Shown piece after piece: positions 48,405 to 57,154 of a DNA stretch of 64,000 nt. The position numbers were made by a program, and so were the translations under genes. Every line of letters starts with the position of its first letter. The stretch's first letter is position 1. Source of the DNA: Bacteroidota bacterium. GTDB taxonomy: Bacteria; Bacteroidota; Bacteroidia; Flavobacteriales; Flavobacteriaceae. The stretch is from the NCBI GenBank assembly GCA_022562895.1, contig JADFOK010000009.1, positions 19,428 through 83,427 of the forward strand. The letters are read 5' to 3'. The notes below the pieces were generated by a model, which was not told the DNA's origin, did no database searches, and saw nothing but the letters and a program-made list of their open reading frames with translations.

Positions 48405-48830
48405 ATGACGATTGAAGCAATACAGAAGGAATTAATAGATGAGTTTTCAATGTTCGATGATTGGGTGCAACGTTACGAATATATGATAGAGTTAGGTAAT
48501 TCTCTACCTCTAATAGACGAGGCCGTAAAAACCGATGACAAGCTTATAAAAGGGTGTCAGTCCAAGGTTTGGTTACATGCCGATTTTAATAAGGATACTA
48601 TTTTGTTTACTGCAGATAGTGATGCTATAATTACCAAGGGAATCATTGCAATATTACTTAGGGTTTTTTCAAATCAAAAGCCTGAAGACATTATTGCTGC
48701 AGATACAAAATTCATCGACGAAATTGGATTAAAGGAACATTTATCACCCACTAGAGCCAACGGTTTAGTGTCTATGATTAAACAATTAAAATTGTACGCC
48801 CTGGCTTATCAGGTTCAACTTAATAAATAA
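48405..48830 (+). CDS. sufE: SufE sulfur-acceptor protein
   Basis: A 141-aa SufE that accepts persulfide from SufS and delivers it to SufBCD. The sulfur-binding cysteine is C51 in LIKGCQSKVWL. The C-terminal EHLSPTRANGLVSMI is family-typical. It is co-transcribed with sufS and the DUF59 gene (3-bp gap). Confidence 0.95.
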   Translation: MTIEAIQKELIDEFSMFDDWVQRYEYMIELGNSLPLIDEAVKTDDKLIKGCQSKVWLHADFNKDTILFTADSDAIITKGIIAILLRVFSNQKPEDIIAADTKFIDEIGLKEHLSPTRANGLVSMIKQLKLYALAYQVQLNK

Positions 48831-48833
48831 AAA

Positions 48834-49163
48834 ATGACACAAGAAGGAAAAATAAATACCAATGAATTAGGCGAAAAAATTATAAAGGTAATTAAAACCA
48901 TCTATGACCCGGAAATCCCGGTGAATATTTACGAATTAGGATTGATCTACGATGTTTTTGTAAACGAAGATTATGGAGTAAAAATTTTAATGACACTTAC
49001 AACACCTAATTGTCCTGTAGCAGAAAGTTTACCTTTAGAAGTAGAAGAGAAAGTAAAGTCTATACACTTGGTAAAAGATGCCGAGGTAGAAATTACTTTC
49101 GACCCTCCATGGAGTCAGGATTTAATGAGTGAAGAAGCTAAACTAGAATTGGGAATGCTTTAA
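48834..49163 (+). CDS. DUF59/MIP18-family Fe-S maturation protein (SufT-like)
   Basis: A 109-aa SUF-associated DUF59 protein. DPEIPVNIYELGLIYDV and TLTTPNCPVAESLP with its conserved cysteine are diagnostic, as is the terminal FDPPWSQDLMSEEAKLELGML. Members are thought to aid late Fe-S transfer to client proteins. Its stop shares one base with the start of the DUF2480 gene. Confidence 0.92.
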   Translation: MTQEGKINTNELGEKIIKVIKTIYDPEIPVNIYELGLIYDVFVNEDYGVKILMTLTTPNCPVAESLPLEVEEKVKSIHLVKDAEVEITFDPPWSQDLMSEEAKLELGML

Positions 49164-49672
49164 TGGAAAATGAAATTAAAAATAGAGTCGCAAATAGTAA
49201 ACTTGTAACTTTAGATCTTGAAGAAATTTACCCTAAAGGGGAGCGAGTTATTTTTGAAATTTCACAATGGCTACATGAAGGTATGATTCTTCGTGAAAAA
49301 ATATTTAGAGAACAGGTAAACAACCATGATTGGTCTCAATATCAAGATTGTTATTTAGCTATTTCTAATACCTCTGAAGCTATAATTCCTGCTTGGGCAT
49401 ATATGCTTATAACTGTACATGCAAATCCTTTTGCTAAAAAAGTTTCAGTAGGTACTTTAAAAGAACTCGAAACTATTATTTTTACAGAAATTATATGCCA
49501 ATTAGATTTATCTGTCTATAAAAACAAATCTGTAATAATAAAAGGTTGTGCCCAGAAACCCATTCCTGAAAATGCATTTATACTTCTTACCCAAAAATTA
49601 CAGCCAGTAGTGAAAAGTTTGATGTATGGCGAAGCTTGTTCGTCTGTTCCATTATTTAAAACTAAAAAATGA
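49163..49672 (+). CDS. DUF2480 family protein
   Basis: A 169-aa cytoplasmic protein of the DUF2480 family, commonly found next to SUF genes in Bacteroidota. It contains GERVIFEISQWLHEGMILREK and a C-terminal VVKSLMYGEACSSVPLFK with one conserved-looking cysteine, plus KGCAQKPIP. The start codon overlaps the DUF59 stop by one base. The biochemical role is unknown; an Fe-S link is inferred from this conserved neighbourhood. Confidence 0.85.
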   Translation: MENEIKNRVANSKLVTLDLEEIYPKGERVIFEISQWLHEGMILREKIFREQVNNHDWSQYQDCYLAISNTSEAIIPAWAYMLITVHANPFAKKVSVGTLKELETIIFTEIICQLDLSVYKNKSVIIKGCAQKPIPENAFILLTQKLQPVVKSLMYGEACSSVPLFKTKK

Positions 49673-49718
49673 TTTTTTAGTAATTTCACTCCTTCATTAC
49701 TAACTAACTTTACTTATT

Positions 49719-50636
49719 ATGAATAAATATTTACTCATTGCAGTAGTTTTAACTGCTTCGTTTTCTGCGTTTTCACAAGATGCTGACGAAGAAGAAACAC
49801 CAAAAGAGGGATGGAGTAAATCTGGAAAAATCACTTTATTAATTAATCAAACAGCTTTTTCAAATTGGCAAGCCGGGGGAGATAATAGTTTTGCTGGAAA
49901 TTTAAATATCAATTACGATATTAACTATATAAAGGGAGATTGGTTATGGGATAACAAATTATTAGCAAGTTATGGACTAACCAACAATGACGATGATGGT
50001 ATAAGAAAAACAGATGACCAATTAGATTTTAATTCCATTTTAGGTAAAAAATTGATAAAGAAATGGAATACTTCCTTTTTTATGAATTTCAAATCTCAAT
50101 TTACCAACGGTTATGATTATAATAGCGACTTTTTAGGAGACAATGAAGATTTTCCTACATCCGGATTATTAAAACCCGCTTATTTGAGCTTTGGCCTTGG
50201 TTTATTATGGAAAAAGAGCAATGATCTTTACGTAAACATTTCTCCTATTACTGCAAAAATCACTTTAATCACTGATGAAATATTTTCACTAAATGATGAT
50301 GATCCAAATAATTTATTTTATGAATCCAGTGATATGTTTGAAACTTTTGGTGTAGATCCAGGTGCTTCATCTTTGTTTGAATTTGGCCTAAACATTAGAG
50401 CTTATTACAAACTAGATTTGATGAAAAACATTAATATGGAGAATATTTTTTCTGTTTTTTCAAATTATTTAGATAAACCTCAAAATGTCGATATTGATTA
50501 TACTATGAATTTAGTAATGAAAATAAACGATGTTTTTTCGACAAACTTAACATTCCAAACTATTTATGACGATAACGCTTACAAAGGGTTCCAAATAAGG
50601 GAAGTATTTGGATTAGGATTAAATTTTGGGTTTTAA
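49719..50636 (+). CDS. DUF3078 family outer-membrane protein
   Basis: A 305-aa exported protein with a signal peptide ending FSAFSQ (about residue 20). A DUF3078 domain follows (WSKSGKITLLINQTAFSNWQ, GNLNINYDINYIKGDWLWDN). Alternating strands and an aromatic terminus (GLGLNFGF) suggest a beta barrel in the outer membrane. It is the last gene of the SUF transcription unit by position, 46 bp after DUF2480. Function is unknown. Confidence 0.85.
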   Translation: MNKYLLIAVVLTASFSAFSQDADEEETPKEGWSKSGKITLLINQTAFSNWQAGGDNSFAGNLNINYDINYIKGDWLWDNKLLASYGLTNNDDDGIRKTDDQLDFNSILGKKLIKKWNTSFFMNFKSQFTNGYDYNSDFLGDNEDFPTSGLLKPAYLSFGLGLLWKKSNDLYVNISPITAKITLITDEIFSLNDDDPNNLFYESSDMFETFGVDPGASSLFEFGLNIRAYYKLDLMKNINMENIFSVFSNYLDKPQNVDIDYTMNLVMKINDVFSTNLTFQTIYDDNAYKGFQIREVFGLGLNFGF

Positions 50637-50686
50637 ACAACAATATTATATTGTTTAATGATGTCTTTGCTATATTGAACATAGTT

Positions 50687-51892
50687 TTACTCCATATACT
50701 CATCATATAAAAATTTATTATAAGGAAATCTGGTAAGGTGTATTTCCTTTACTTTTTTATATAAAATTTTTCTAAATACCTCTAAGTTTTCTTTTTTTGT
50801 TGCTGATATAAATATAGCACCTCCGTCCTCTTTATTCATCCAGGTTTTTTTCCATTCTTCAAGTGTAAAATGTGCCTTTGTTTTTTCTGTAACCAAATCG
50901 TCTTCATCGATAGTTTCTGGTCTAAAAGCATCTATTTTATTAAAAATTAATATCGTGGGCTTGTCTTTCGCATCAATTTCACCCAAAATATTATTTACAG
51001 ATTCAATATGATCTTCAAAAGAAGGGTGTGAAATATCTACCACATGCAATAAAAAATCAGCTTCCCTAACTTCGTCAAGTGTACTTTTAAACGAATCTAT
51101 TAATTGTGTTGGTAGTTTTCGAATAAAACCAACCGTATCACTCAATAAAAAAGGCAGGTTTCCAATCACAACTTTTCGTACTGTAGTGTCTAAGGTTGCA
51201 AAGAGTTTGTTTTCGACAAATACTTTAGACTTACTAATTACATTCATAATTGTGGATTTACCAACATTGGTATATCCCACCAGAGCTACTCGCGTAAGTG
51301 CTCCACGATTTCCCCGCTGTACAGCCATTTGTTTATCAACCTTGGTCAACTTCTTTTTTAATAATGCAATTCGATCGCGAACAATACGACGATCCGTTTC
51401 TATTTCTGTTTCCCCGGGTCCCCGCATTCCAATACCCCCTCGCTGTCTTTCTAAGTGAGTCCACATTCCTGCCAATCGCGGTAGCAAATATTGATATTGT
51501 GCAAGTTCTACCTGTGTGCGAGCATAACTTGTTTTTGCACGTTGCGCAAAAATGTCGAGAATTAAATTCGTGCGATCTATTATCTTACATTCCAGAATTC
51601 TTTCTATATTTTTTTGTTGTGCAGGAGAAAGTTCATCATCAAAAACAACCAATTCAACATCCCGTTCGTCTATAAATTTCTTTACCTCCTCAATTTTTCC
51701 TGTGCCTATAAATGTTTTAGGATTGGGAACGTCTAATTTCTGAATAAAACGTTTTAAAACTTCACCTCCGGCCGTATAGGTTAAAAACTCAAGTTCATCT
51801 AAATACTCAATAGATTTTTTTTGATCCTGAGATTTTGTAATTAACCCAACAAGTATTGCTTTTTCGTACGTTATTTCGGACTTTTCAATCAT
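50687..51892 (-). CDS. hflX: GTPase HflX
   Basis: A 401-aa translational GTPase that splits stalled or heat-stressed ribosomes. The N-terminal HflX domain contains VVFDDELSPAQQKNIE, TNLILDIFAQRAKTSYARTQ and a glycine-rich GGIGMRGPGETEIETDRR. G motifs follow: G1 GYTNVGKST, G3 DTVGFI, and G4 NKID. Length matches bacterial HflX. It is divergent from the EEP-family nuclease gene. Confidence 0.96.
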   Translation of the reverse strand: MIEKSEITYEKAILVGLITKSQDQKKSIEYLDELEFLTYTAGGEVLKRFIQKLDVPNPKTFIGTGKIEEVKKFIDERDVELVVFDDELSPAQQKNIERILECKIIDRTNLILDIFAQRAKTSYARTQVELAQYQYLLPRLAGMWTHLERQRGGIGMRGPGETEIETDRRIVRDRIALLKKKLTKVDKQMAVQRGNRGALTRVALVGYTNVGKSTIMNVISKSKVFVENKLFATLDTTVRKVVIGNLPFLLSDTVGFIRKLPTQLIDSFKSTLDEVREADFLLHVVDISHPSFEDHIESVNNILGEIDAKDKPTILIFNKIDAFRPETIDEDDLVTEKTKAHFTLEEWKKTWMNKEDGGAIFISATKKENLEVFRKILYKKVKEIHLTRFPYNKFLYDEYME

Positions 51893-51968
51893 CTATCGAA
51901 TTATTATGCAAAGGTATGAAACACTTTCCTTGTGTTTTTGTAATTTACAATCAAATAATAAAGTATTA

Positions 51969-52931
51969 ATGACTTTCGCTTCCAAAACTGACTTTAATCA
52001 TTATACAATTGCTTTTTATAATCTTGAAAATTTATTCGATACCGTAAATGATCCGAAGACTTTAGATGATGATTTTACCGAGTTTTCAGATAAAAAATGG
52101 AATAAAAATCGATTCAGAAAAAAAATAAAAAAACTGGGACGGGTAATTTCTCAAATTGGTTATAATTCAATTTTACATCCACCGGTTCTTACAGGAGTTG
52201 CAGAAGTAGAAAACAAAAGCGTATTAGACGAATTGATCGCTTCAAAATTTTTAATAACCAAGGGGTACCAATATGTACATTTCGATTCACCCGATGAGCG
52301 TGGAATTGATACTGCACTTTTATTCAGAAAAGATTATTTTACTGTGTTACATAAGGAGGCATTTCCTCTTTATATAGATAATCAAAATGGGGAAAGGGAT
52401 TATACCAGAGACATTCTCTATGTAAAAGGGCAATTGGAAAATGAAACCGTCCATATTTTAGTAAATCATTGGCCTTCTAGAAGAACGGGCGGAATAGAAA
52501 CATCCTATAAAAGAATTGCAGCATCAAATAAAAATAGAGAGATTATTTCCGGAATAACTTCAAAAGAACACAATGCAAAAATAATTGTTATGGGTGATTT
52601 TAATGATGACCCTGCCAGTGAAAGTGTTAAAAACCTAACGCAAGCAGATATGTACAATCCGATGGAGTTATTACATACCAAATACTCTGGGAGTTTAAAT
52701 TACAAGGGAAATTGGAATTTGTTTGACCAGATACTTATATCGAATAATTTTTTACAACAATACGGAAATTTATTTCGCTTTGAAGAAGCAAAAATATTTA
52801 ACCCAAAAAATCTACAGGAATATAAAGGAAGATATAAAGGAAATCCCTTTAGAACATTTATCGGTAAAAAATACTTAGGGGGTCTAAGTGATCACTTTCC
52901 TGTATATGGAATTTTTTCGATAAAAAAGTAG
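51969..52931 (+). CDS. Endonuclease/exonuclease/phosphatase-family protein
   Basis: A protein of about 320 aa from the ATG at 51969. An earlier ATG at 51906 would add 21 residues without homology and crowd the hflX start. Motifs of the EEP fold are IAFYNLENLFDT, GVAEVENKS with a metal Glu, ILVNHWPSRRTGG, IVMGDFNDDPASES, and the terminal LSDHFPVYG Asp-His pair. No signal peptide is evident. It belongs to the DNase I-like group, but nuclease versus phosphatase activity is undetermined. Its stop codon abuts a truncated OmpA domain. Confidence 0.88.
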   Translation: MTFASKTDFNHYTIAFYNLENLFDTVNDPKTLDDDFTEFSDKKWNKNRFRKKIKKLGRVISQIGYNSILHPPVLTGVAEVENKSVLDELIASKFLITKGYQYVHFDSPDERGIDTALLFRKDYFTVLHKEAFPLYIDNQNGERDYTRDILYVKGQLENETVHILVNHWPSRRTGGIETSYKRIAASNKNREIISGITSKEHNAKIIVMGDFNDDPASESVKNLTQADMYNPMELLHTKYSGSLNYKGNWNLFDQILISNNFLQQYGNLFRFEEAKIFNPKNLQEYKGRYKGNPFRTFIGKKYLGGLSDHFPVYGIFSIKK

Positions 52932-53206
52932 ATACATTGGTTACCATTATGAAAAAATATCCTGAAATGGAAATTTATGTAGAAAGTCATACAGATAGTA
53001 GAGGAAACCTTGAATATAATTTGGATCTCTCTGAAAGACGTGCACAATCTACAGTTCAATATGTAATTTCTAAAGGAATTGAGGAAAGCAAAATAAGTGG
53101 AGAAGGTTTTGGAGAAAGTAAACCCGTTATAAATTGTGGTGAAAACTGTAGTGATGAGGAATACCAGAAAAACAGACGTTCAGAATTTATTATAGTAAAA
53201 CGGTAA
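52928..53206 (+). pseudogene. C-terminal fragment of an OmpA-family protein
   Basis: The frame encodes only the OmpA peptidoglycan-binding domain: VDTLVTIMKKYPEMEIYVES, THTDSRG-like HTDSRGNLEYNLDLSERRAQ, and YQKNRRSEFIIVK. The domain starts inside the stop codon of the EEP gene (recognisable homology from 52928) and has no plausible start codon, signal peptide or barrel. The upstream hundreds of codons of a normal OmpA-family gene are missing, so this is a remnant left by deletion or recombination at the edge of the accessory region. An ATG at 52949 might allow a soluble 85-aa product. Confidence 0.75.
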
Positions 53207-53319
53207 TTAAATTATAATTATTAGCCAACCAATATAGAAAAAACCTTATTGTTTCCTGATGAGGGCTTTTTGTTTTCTAAAATTCAATTATTACTCTTAA
53301 TTTTACATATTATTTTATC

Positions 53320-53391
53320 GGTCTCATAGTTCAAGGGATAGAATAGGAGTTTCCTAAACTCTAGATCCAGGTTCGAGTCCTGGTGAGATCA
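53320..53391 (+). tRNA. tRNA-Arg (anticodon CCT)
   Basis: A 72-nt cloverleaf. Acceptor stem: GGTCTCA with TGAGATC (one G-T). D-stem: GTTC/GAAT. Anticodon stem: GGAGT/ACTCT with loop TTCCTAA, giving anticodon CCT at 53353-53355. T-arm: CCAGG-TTCGAGT-CCTGG. Discriminator: A53391. No CCA is encoded. It reads AGG. It sits at the boundary between core genes and the accessory region, a common location for integration, though no repeat of its 3' end is seen in the window. Confidence 0.95.
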
Positions 53392-54277
53392 CTAAATAAA
53401 TTTTCAATATATTGTATATCAGTATATTGGATTTTTATTTTATAGATTGTGTCATTTTTTGAGTCACTTTTATACATAGGAGTAAACCCAAATTCATTAG
53501 TGATAATTATTTCCTTAGATAGATTTAGCAAAAATCATTACACAAGTTGGATGGGGGTATACCCAAAAATTGATCCTTATATTGTAAAATTAGCCATGGT
53601 ACCTTTACCCAGAGTTAGAAAAATATTTTTTGAAAAAATTAATAAGCGAGCAGAATTTCGACCAATCCTAGAAACAGAATAAACACATACATTATGTGGG
53701 ACTGCATCTAATAATTATTTATACCGATGGTATTGATGTATATTCTGGAAACTACATAAAATACACGTTATTGATGACTTCAATTTAAGTTTAATATATT
53801 CTCCGTCCACAAGAAAAGTACATATACATTATAAGTGTCATTATCGGCAATTATTTTGATGCTTCTTTGCCTTCAAATTTACGGGTTACAGGAAGGAGGT
53901 ATCCTGAAATTCAAAGATCATTTTCAAATTTACAACCTGATAACATCAAGAGTTCTTGATAGAATAATCCTAGAATTAACACTTTTGACCTTAAAACATA
54001 AATAAGAGGTTAAACCGCTCACCCACCAGACCTATCTATATTAATAATAGGAATGAAGATAAGGTACTGAATGTGATATGGAAAATAGGGCTATTTGGGA
54101 AGGGATTTAAATAGAGTGTATTCTTTGTTTAAACTTTCTATATTTCTCAACTAGAATATGTTTGTTAGATAAAAATCATTTATAGATAGATTTTTGGTTA
54201 TTTTTTATAACTTTGGTATTCTCCCCTATTAAATAGCATTTATTACTAAATTTTTCATTTGATTATTTGTTTGTATT
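53392..54277. other. Gene-poor stretch between the tRNA and the recombinase
   Basis: About 890 bp with no convincing gene. A 77-codon frame starting with GTG (53449-53682) has no recognisable motif and may be a decayed fragment. The rest has many stops in all frames. A TAACTTTG promoter box lies near the right end (54208). No copy of the tRNA 3' end and no inverted-repeat ends of an insertion sequence are visible. Confidence 0.5.
54208..54215 (+). promoter_or_regulatory. Promoter -7 box for the cassette-array recombinase
   Basis: TAACTTTG matches TAnnTTTG exactly, 62 bp upstream of the recombinase ATG. As recombinase and cassettes share orientation, this promoter could also read into the first cassettes. 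Confidence 0.45.
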
Positions 54278-55474
54278 ATGACCAATTACAAATATAAAGT
54301 TGTATTAACAGAGATAGAACAAAGTTCCATAGCTTGTTTTGGGATAGGATTTTATTATAATGTTAAATTAATAAATATTGTGAAAAGTATTGATTATGTC
54401 CGATGGAGTACGAGTAAGAATACATTTTATGTGCCTAAGGATAAGCTGTCATTACATCAGTTATACACTTCGCTAAATAATAATGGTGTTTATGTGGATT
54501 ATTCTGGATTAAAAAAAAGAAAGAGAGCTACATCCGAAAGTAAAACAAAACAACGAGTTCCAAGAAAGATAAGTGATGCTAATAAGGATGTTATAAGGGC
54601 TTTTGTTCGTTATTTACGTGGCTTACGGTTGAGTGATAACACAGTGAAGGTTTATTTTACTTTTGTGGCTGATTTTGTAGGGTTTATAGGTGAAAAACCT
54701 TTGGATGAATTGAACAATACCGATGTTCGGTTGTTTGTTGAAAGACAGGTTCAATACAAACGTTACGCTATCAGTACTCATAGACAATTGGTAAGTGCAA
54801 TTAAGCATTTTGGCACTTTTTTACCAGACTGCAATATTGTTACTAATGATTTGATGCGTCCCAGTAAGTCCAAATTTTTGCCAACGGTATTGAGTAAGGA
54901 AGAAGTAATAGATTTGTTACGTGCTACTAAAAACTTGAAGCACAGAACGGTATTGGCATTGTTGTATTCAGCTGGTCTGCGTATTGGTGAAGTTCTTAAT
55001 TTAAAGTTAAGGGATATAGATGTTGATAGGCGACAATTGTTTATAAAAAATGCCAAGGGAAGAAAAGATAGGGTTGTTATTTTGGCTGAAAGTTTTATAC
55101 CTATATACAAGAATTATTATATGACCTACAAGCCTGCAACCTATTTTATTGAGAACCCTAGTGGGGGTGTTTATAGCCCTGGAAGTATCAGGAAGTTTTT
55201 AAAGATTTCCAGTAGCCGAGCTAGGATTAAGAAACGGGTTACTCCCCATACACTAAGGCATAGTTATGCCACCCATTTAATTGAAAATGGTGTTGGGTTA
55301 CGTTATGTGCAGGATTTATTGGGTCACAGCAAACCAGAAACTACTATGATTTACACTCATGTAGCGAAGAAGGATTTATTAAAAATACAAAGCCCACTTG
55401 ACACGGCTTTTATTGCATTAGCTGTTGGGGATAAAAATCACCAAAAGGTGCGTTTATCCCGCAATATTAGCTGA
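54278..55474 (+). CDS. Tyrosine recombinase of the cassette array (IntI-like role, Xer-like catalytic domain)
   Basis: A 398-aa site-specific recombinase with all catalytic residues: R235 (SAGLRIGEVL), K260 (NAKGRKDRV), H324 and R327 (TPHTLRHSYAT), H350 (LLGHSKPETT) and Y359 (TMIYTHV). A SAM-like core-binding domain covers about 105-190. Residues 1-85 are an extra N-terminal domain not present in XerC/D or IntI1. From K260 to H324 there are 64 residues; classical IntI1 has 106 (K171 to H277) and XerD 72, so the IntI-specific insertion is absent. The C-terminal SPLD after the tyrosine does recall IntI1. It reads toward the cassettes, ending 30 bp before the first crossover site. Confidence 0.9.
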   Translation: MTNYKYKVVLTEIEQSSIACFGIGFYYNVKLINIVKSIDYVRWSTSKNTFYVPKDKLSLHQLYTSLNNNGVYVDYSGLKKRKRATSESKTKQRVPRKISDANKDVIRAFVRYLRGLRLSDNTVKVYFTFVADFVGFIGEKPLDELNNTDVRLFVERQVQYKRYAISTHRQLVSAIKHFGTFLPDCNIVTNDLMRPSKSKFLPTVLSKEEVIDLLRATKNLKHRTVLALLYSAGLRIGEVLNLKLRDIDVDRRQLFIKNAKGRKDRVVILAESFIPIYKNYYMTYKPATYFIENPSGGVYSPGSIRKFLKISSSRARIKKRVTPHTLRHSYATHLIENGVGLRYVQDLLGHSKPETTMIYTHVAKKDLLKIQSPLDTAFIALAVGDKNHQKVRLSRNIS

Positions 55475-55514
55475 TAAACGTTACCTTTAGTGACGATATA
55501 ACAAGTTGCCACCA
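55475..55514 (+). other. Candidate primary attachment site (attI-like)
   Basis: This is the 40 bp between the recombinase stop and the first cassette base. It contains ATATAACAAGTT, with the GTT (55505-55507) at which the first cassette begins, and a second CGTTACC at 55479-55485. By analogy with integrons this is where incoming cassettes would be joined. The exact boundaries are inferred. Confidence 0.55.
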
Positions 55515-55517
55515 ATT

Positions 55518-56477
55518 ATGAAAAGAACAATCTACATCATATTCATCATATTCTTTTTCGTTAATTCAGCTATTTCACAAAATGAATCTATAAAATCATT
55601 AGTTGGAAAAACAAATGCATTGAATCTTGATATGTGGAACTTGACAGATTTTGCGAAAGAACATATCAAGGAGAAAAATCAACTTGCCAGATTTTTTTAC
55701 TATTGGATTGGCTCAAATATTAAATATGACCAAGGGCAATTTCAAAAAATATTAGCTAAAACTATTACTAACAAAGAGTTCACCACTAGCCAAGATGAAT
55801 ATAATGTTTACGAAAATAGAAAAGGAGTTTGTGCTGGATATGCTAACCTTTTCAAATGGTTTATGAACGAAATTGACATTGATGTTGTTGTCATATCTGG
55901 ACACATACGTGATGAAAGAAATCATTATGTGGAATTGTCTACCGATGACAATTTTAGACACGCTTGGAACTCTATTAAGTTAAATGGGAAATGGATTCTT
56001 ATTGACACAACTTGGGGAACTTCAGATGAAACTACGACATCTGAATTTTACTTCGATATGAAACCTGAATTCGCAATAATTACTCATTATCCAGAAAATA
56101 GTAAATGGCAACTATTAAAAAAACCTCTGTCGCTTGAAGAATTTAATAAATCTAAATTTGTTAACCCAATATGGTTTTTTGTTGGGTTTTCAGATATTCC
56201 AAAACTAAAGGCTGATCAAGATTATTATTATTTTACTTTTCGTAATAACCCTAATAATAATTGGTTAGTTAATTTACAATATAGTTCTGATAACCTAAAT
56301 TTCAATCAAATAATGGATATTAAACTAATAGTTCAAGATGGGTATACTTATTACCGTTTTGATAAAACTCAAATACCAGAAAAAGCTTTTTTTAAAGTTA
56401 ATATATCGGAATTAAAATTAGAAGGAAATCAATATTCATCGAGTGTGTACAAAGATGTCATTAACTTTAAAATATAA
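55518..56477 (+). CDS. Cassette 1: secreted transglutaminase-like protein
   Basis: A 319-aa protein. The ATG at 55518 lies 4 bp after the cassette's start repeat, and the frame from 55506 would begin inside the crossover site. A signal peptide (residues 1-20) ends NSAISQ. A transglutaminase-like cysteine-protease fold follows with C105 (RKGVCAGYANL), H148 (NFRHAWNS) and D163 (LIDTTWG), the full catalytic triad. The rest (190-319) is beta-rich. Members may be peptidases or cross-linking enzymes; substrate is unknown. The gene occupies the whole cassette with no room for its own promoter. Confidence 0.85.
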   Translation: MKRTIYIIFIIFFFVNSAISQNESIKSLVGKTNALNLDMWNLTDFAKEHIKEKNQLARFFYYWIGSNIKYDQGQFQKILAKTITNKEFTTSQDEYNVYENRKGVCAGYANLFKWFMNEIDIDVVVISGHIRDERNHYVELSTDDNFRHAWNSIKLNGKWILIDTTWGTSDETTTSEFYFDMKPEFAIITHYPENSKWQLLKKPLSLEEFNKSKFVNPIWFFVGFSDIPKLKADQDYYYFTFRNNPNNNWLVNLQYSSDNLNFNQIMDIKLIVQDGYTYYRFDKTQIPEKAFFKVNISELKLEGNQYSSSVYKDVINFKI

Positions 56478-56482
56478 ATAAC

Positions 56483-56620
56483 TGGTGGCAACACCGTATA
56501 AAATTAATTGCTAGTGCAAGCCTACTTACGAAAATCCTAGCAGATTTTCTATTCGGTTTGTATTTGCTAAATTAGGTGCTTAAATCACGCAACTAATCTT
56601 ATACAAAACCGTTACCCACA
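56483..56620 (+). repeat. attC-like site 1 (cassette 1 / cassette 2 junction)
   Basis: It begins TGGTGGCAAC (complement of cassette 1's start) and ends at GTT 56611. Inner arms pair as GTATAAAATTAATTGC with GCAACTAATCTTATAC, 14 of 16 bases. An internal GAAAATC/GATTTTC hairpin lies at mid-site. It is very similar to site 3. Confidence 0.8.
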
Positions 56621-56643
56621 ACACTGACTCCTAGATACCATTC

Positions 56644-57150
56644 ATGCCAACAATTGAAATCGCATCCATTCAAGCCCTAAAATTGAACATCAATCAAGAT
56701 GACTTTGGACTTGCAGTTTGGGAGGAACACAAACTTGAGAGCCACAAAGGACTGTTCTACGAATTTCTCCTTGAGAACGATGGAACGATTCTCCACCTTG
56801 GCAATCAAGAAATGATTGGAGATATGGAAGGTGGCTTTTTTGCCGGCCAACTAATCAACTGGGACTATGAACCAACGGACATCATAATTCCGCATTTGAA
56901 TGACGAACTTCATGGTGCGAACCAACAATTCCAATTTCAGTTCCTGCCAGAATTCAAAGGTCAGATCAGCCAACTTCTGAACATTGCGCTCAAGAACTCT
57001 CCAATAAGCAAAATCTATTTTCTAACTGACTACCAATTCGGTCCTAAAAAGGCAAACTACGAACGAACTTTTCTTATCTCAGATCTCTGGGAACAGCACG
57101 ATTCAAACGGTCTAACTTGGAACACCTTATACGAACTCTATGGGAAATAA
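56644..57150 (+). CDS. Cassette 2: protein of unknown function
   Basis: A 168-aa soluble, acidic protein with no signal peptide, membrane segment or family I recognise. It contains GDMEGGFFAGQLINWDYEPTD and KIYFLTDYQFGPKKANYERTF. Codons are visibly richer in C and G at third positions than those of neighbouring genes, suggesting a recent foreign source. It fills a cassette from GTT 56611 to the complement at 57155. Confidence 0.65.
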   Translation: MPTIEIASIQALKLNINQDDFGLAVWEEHKLESHKGLFYEFLLENDGTILHLGNQEMIGDMEGGFFAGQLINWDYEPTDIIIPHLNDELHGANQQFQFQFLPEFKGQISQLLNIALKNSPISKIYFLTDYQFGPKKANYERTFLISDLWEQHDSNGLTWNTLYELYGK

Positions 57151-57154
57151 GCGC

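Noticed and set aside
50637..50665. Short AT-only hairpin after the DUF3078 gene as a terminator
   Set aside because: The 7-bp stem is all A/T but for one pair and lacks a T-run; too weak to report.
53320..53391. tRNA-Arg as the attachment site of a conventional genomic island
   Set aside because: No second copy of the tRNA 3' end is visible in the window and the recombinase adjoins cassette-type sites, so a tRNA-targeted island is not supported, though the other end may lie outside.
53449..53682. 77-codon open frame after the tRNA
   Set aside because: GTG start, no motif, no promoter and no neighbour context; mentioned only within the gene-poor stretch.
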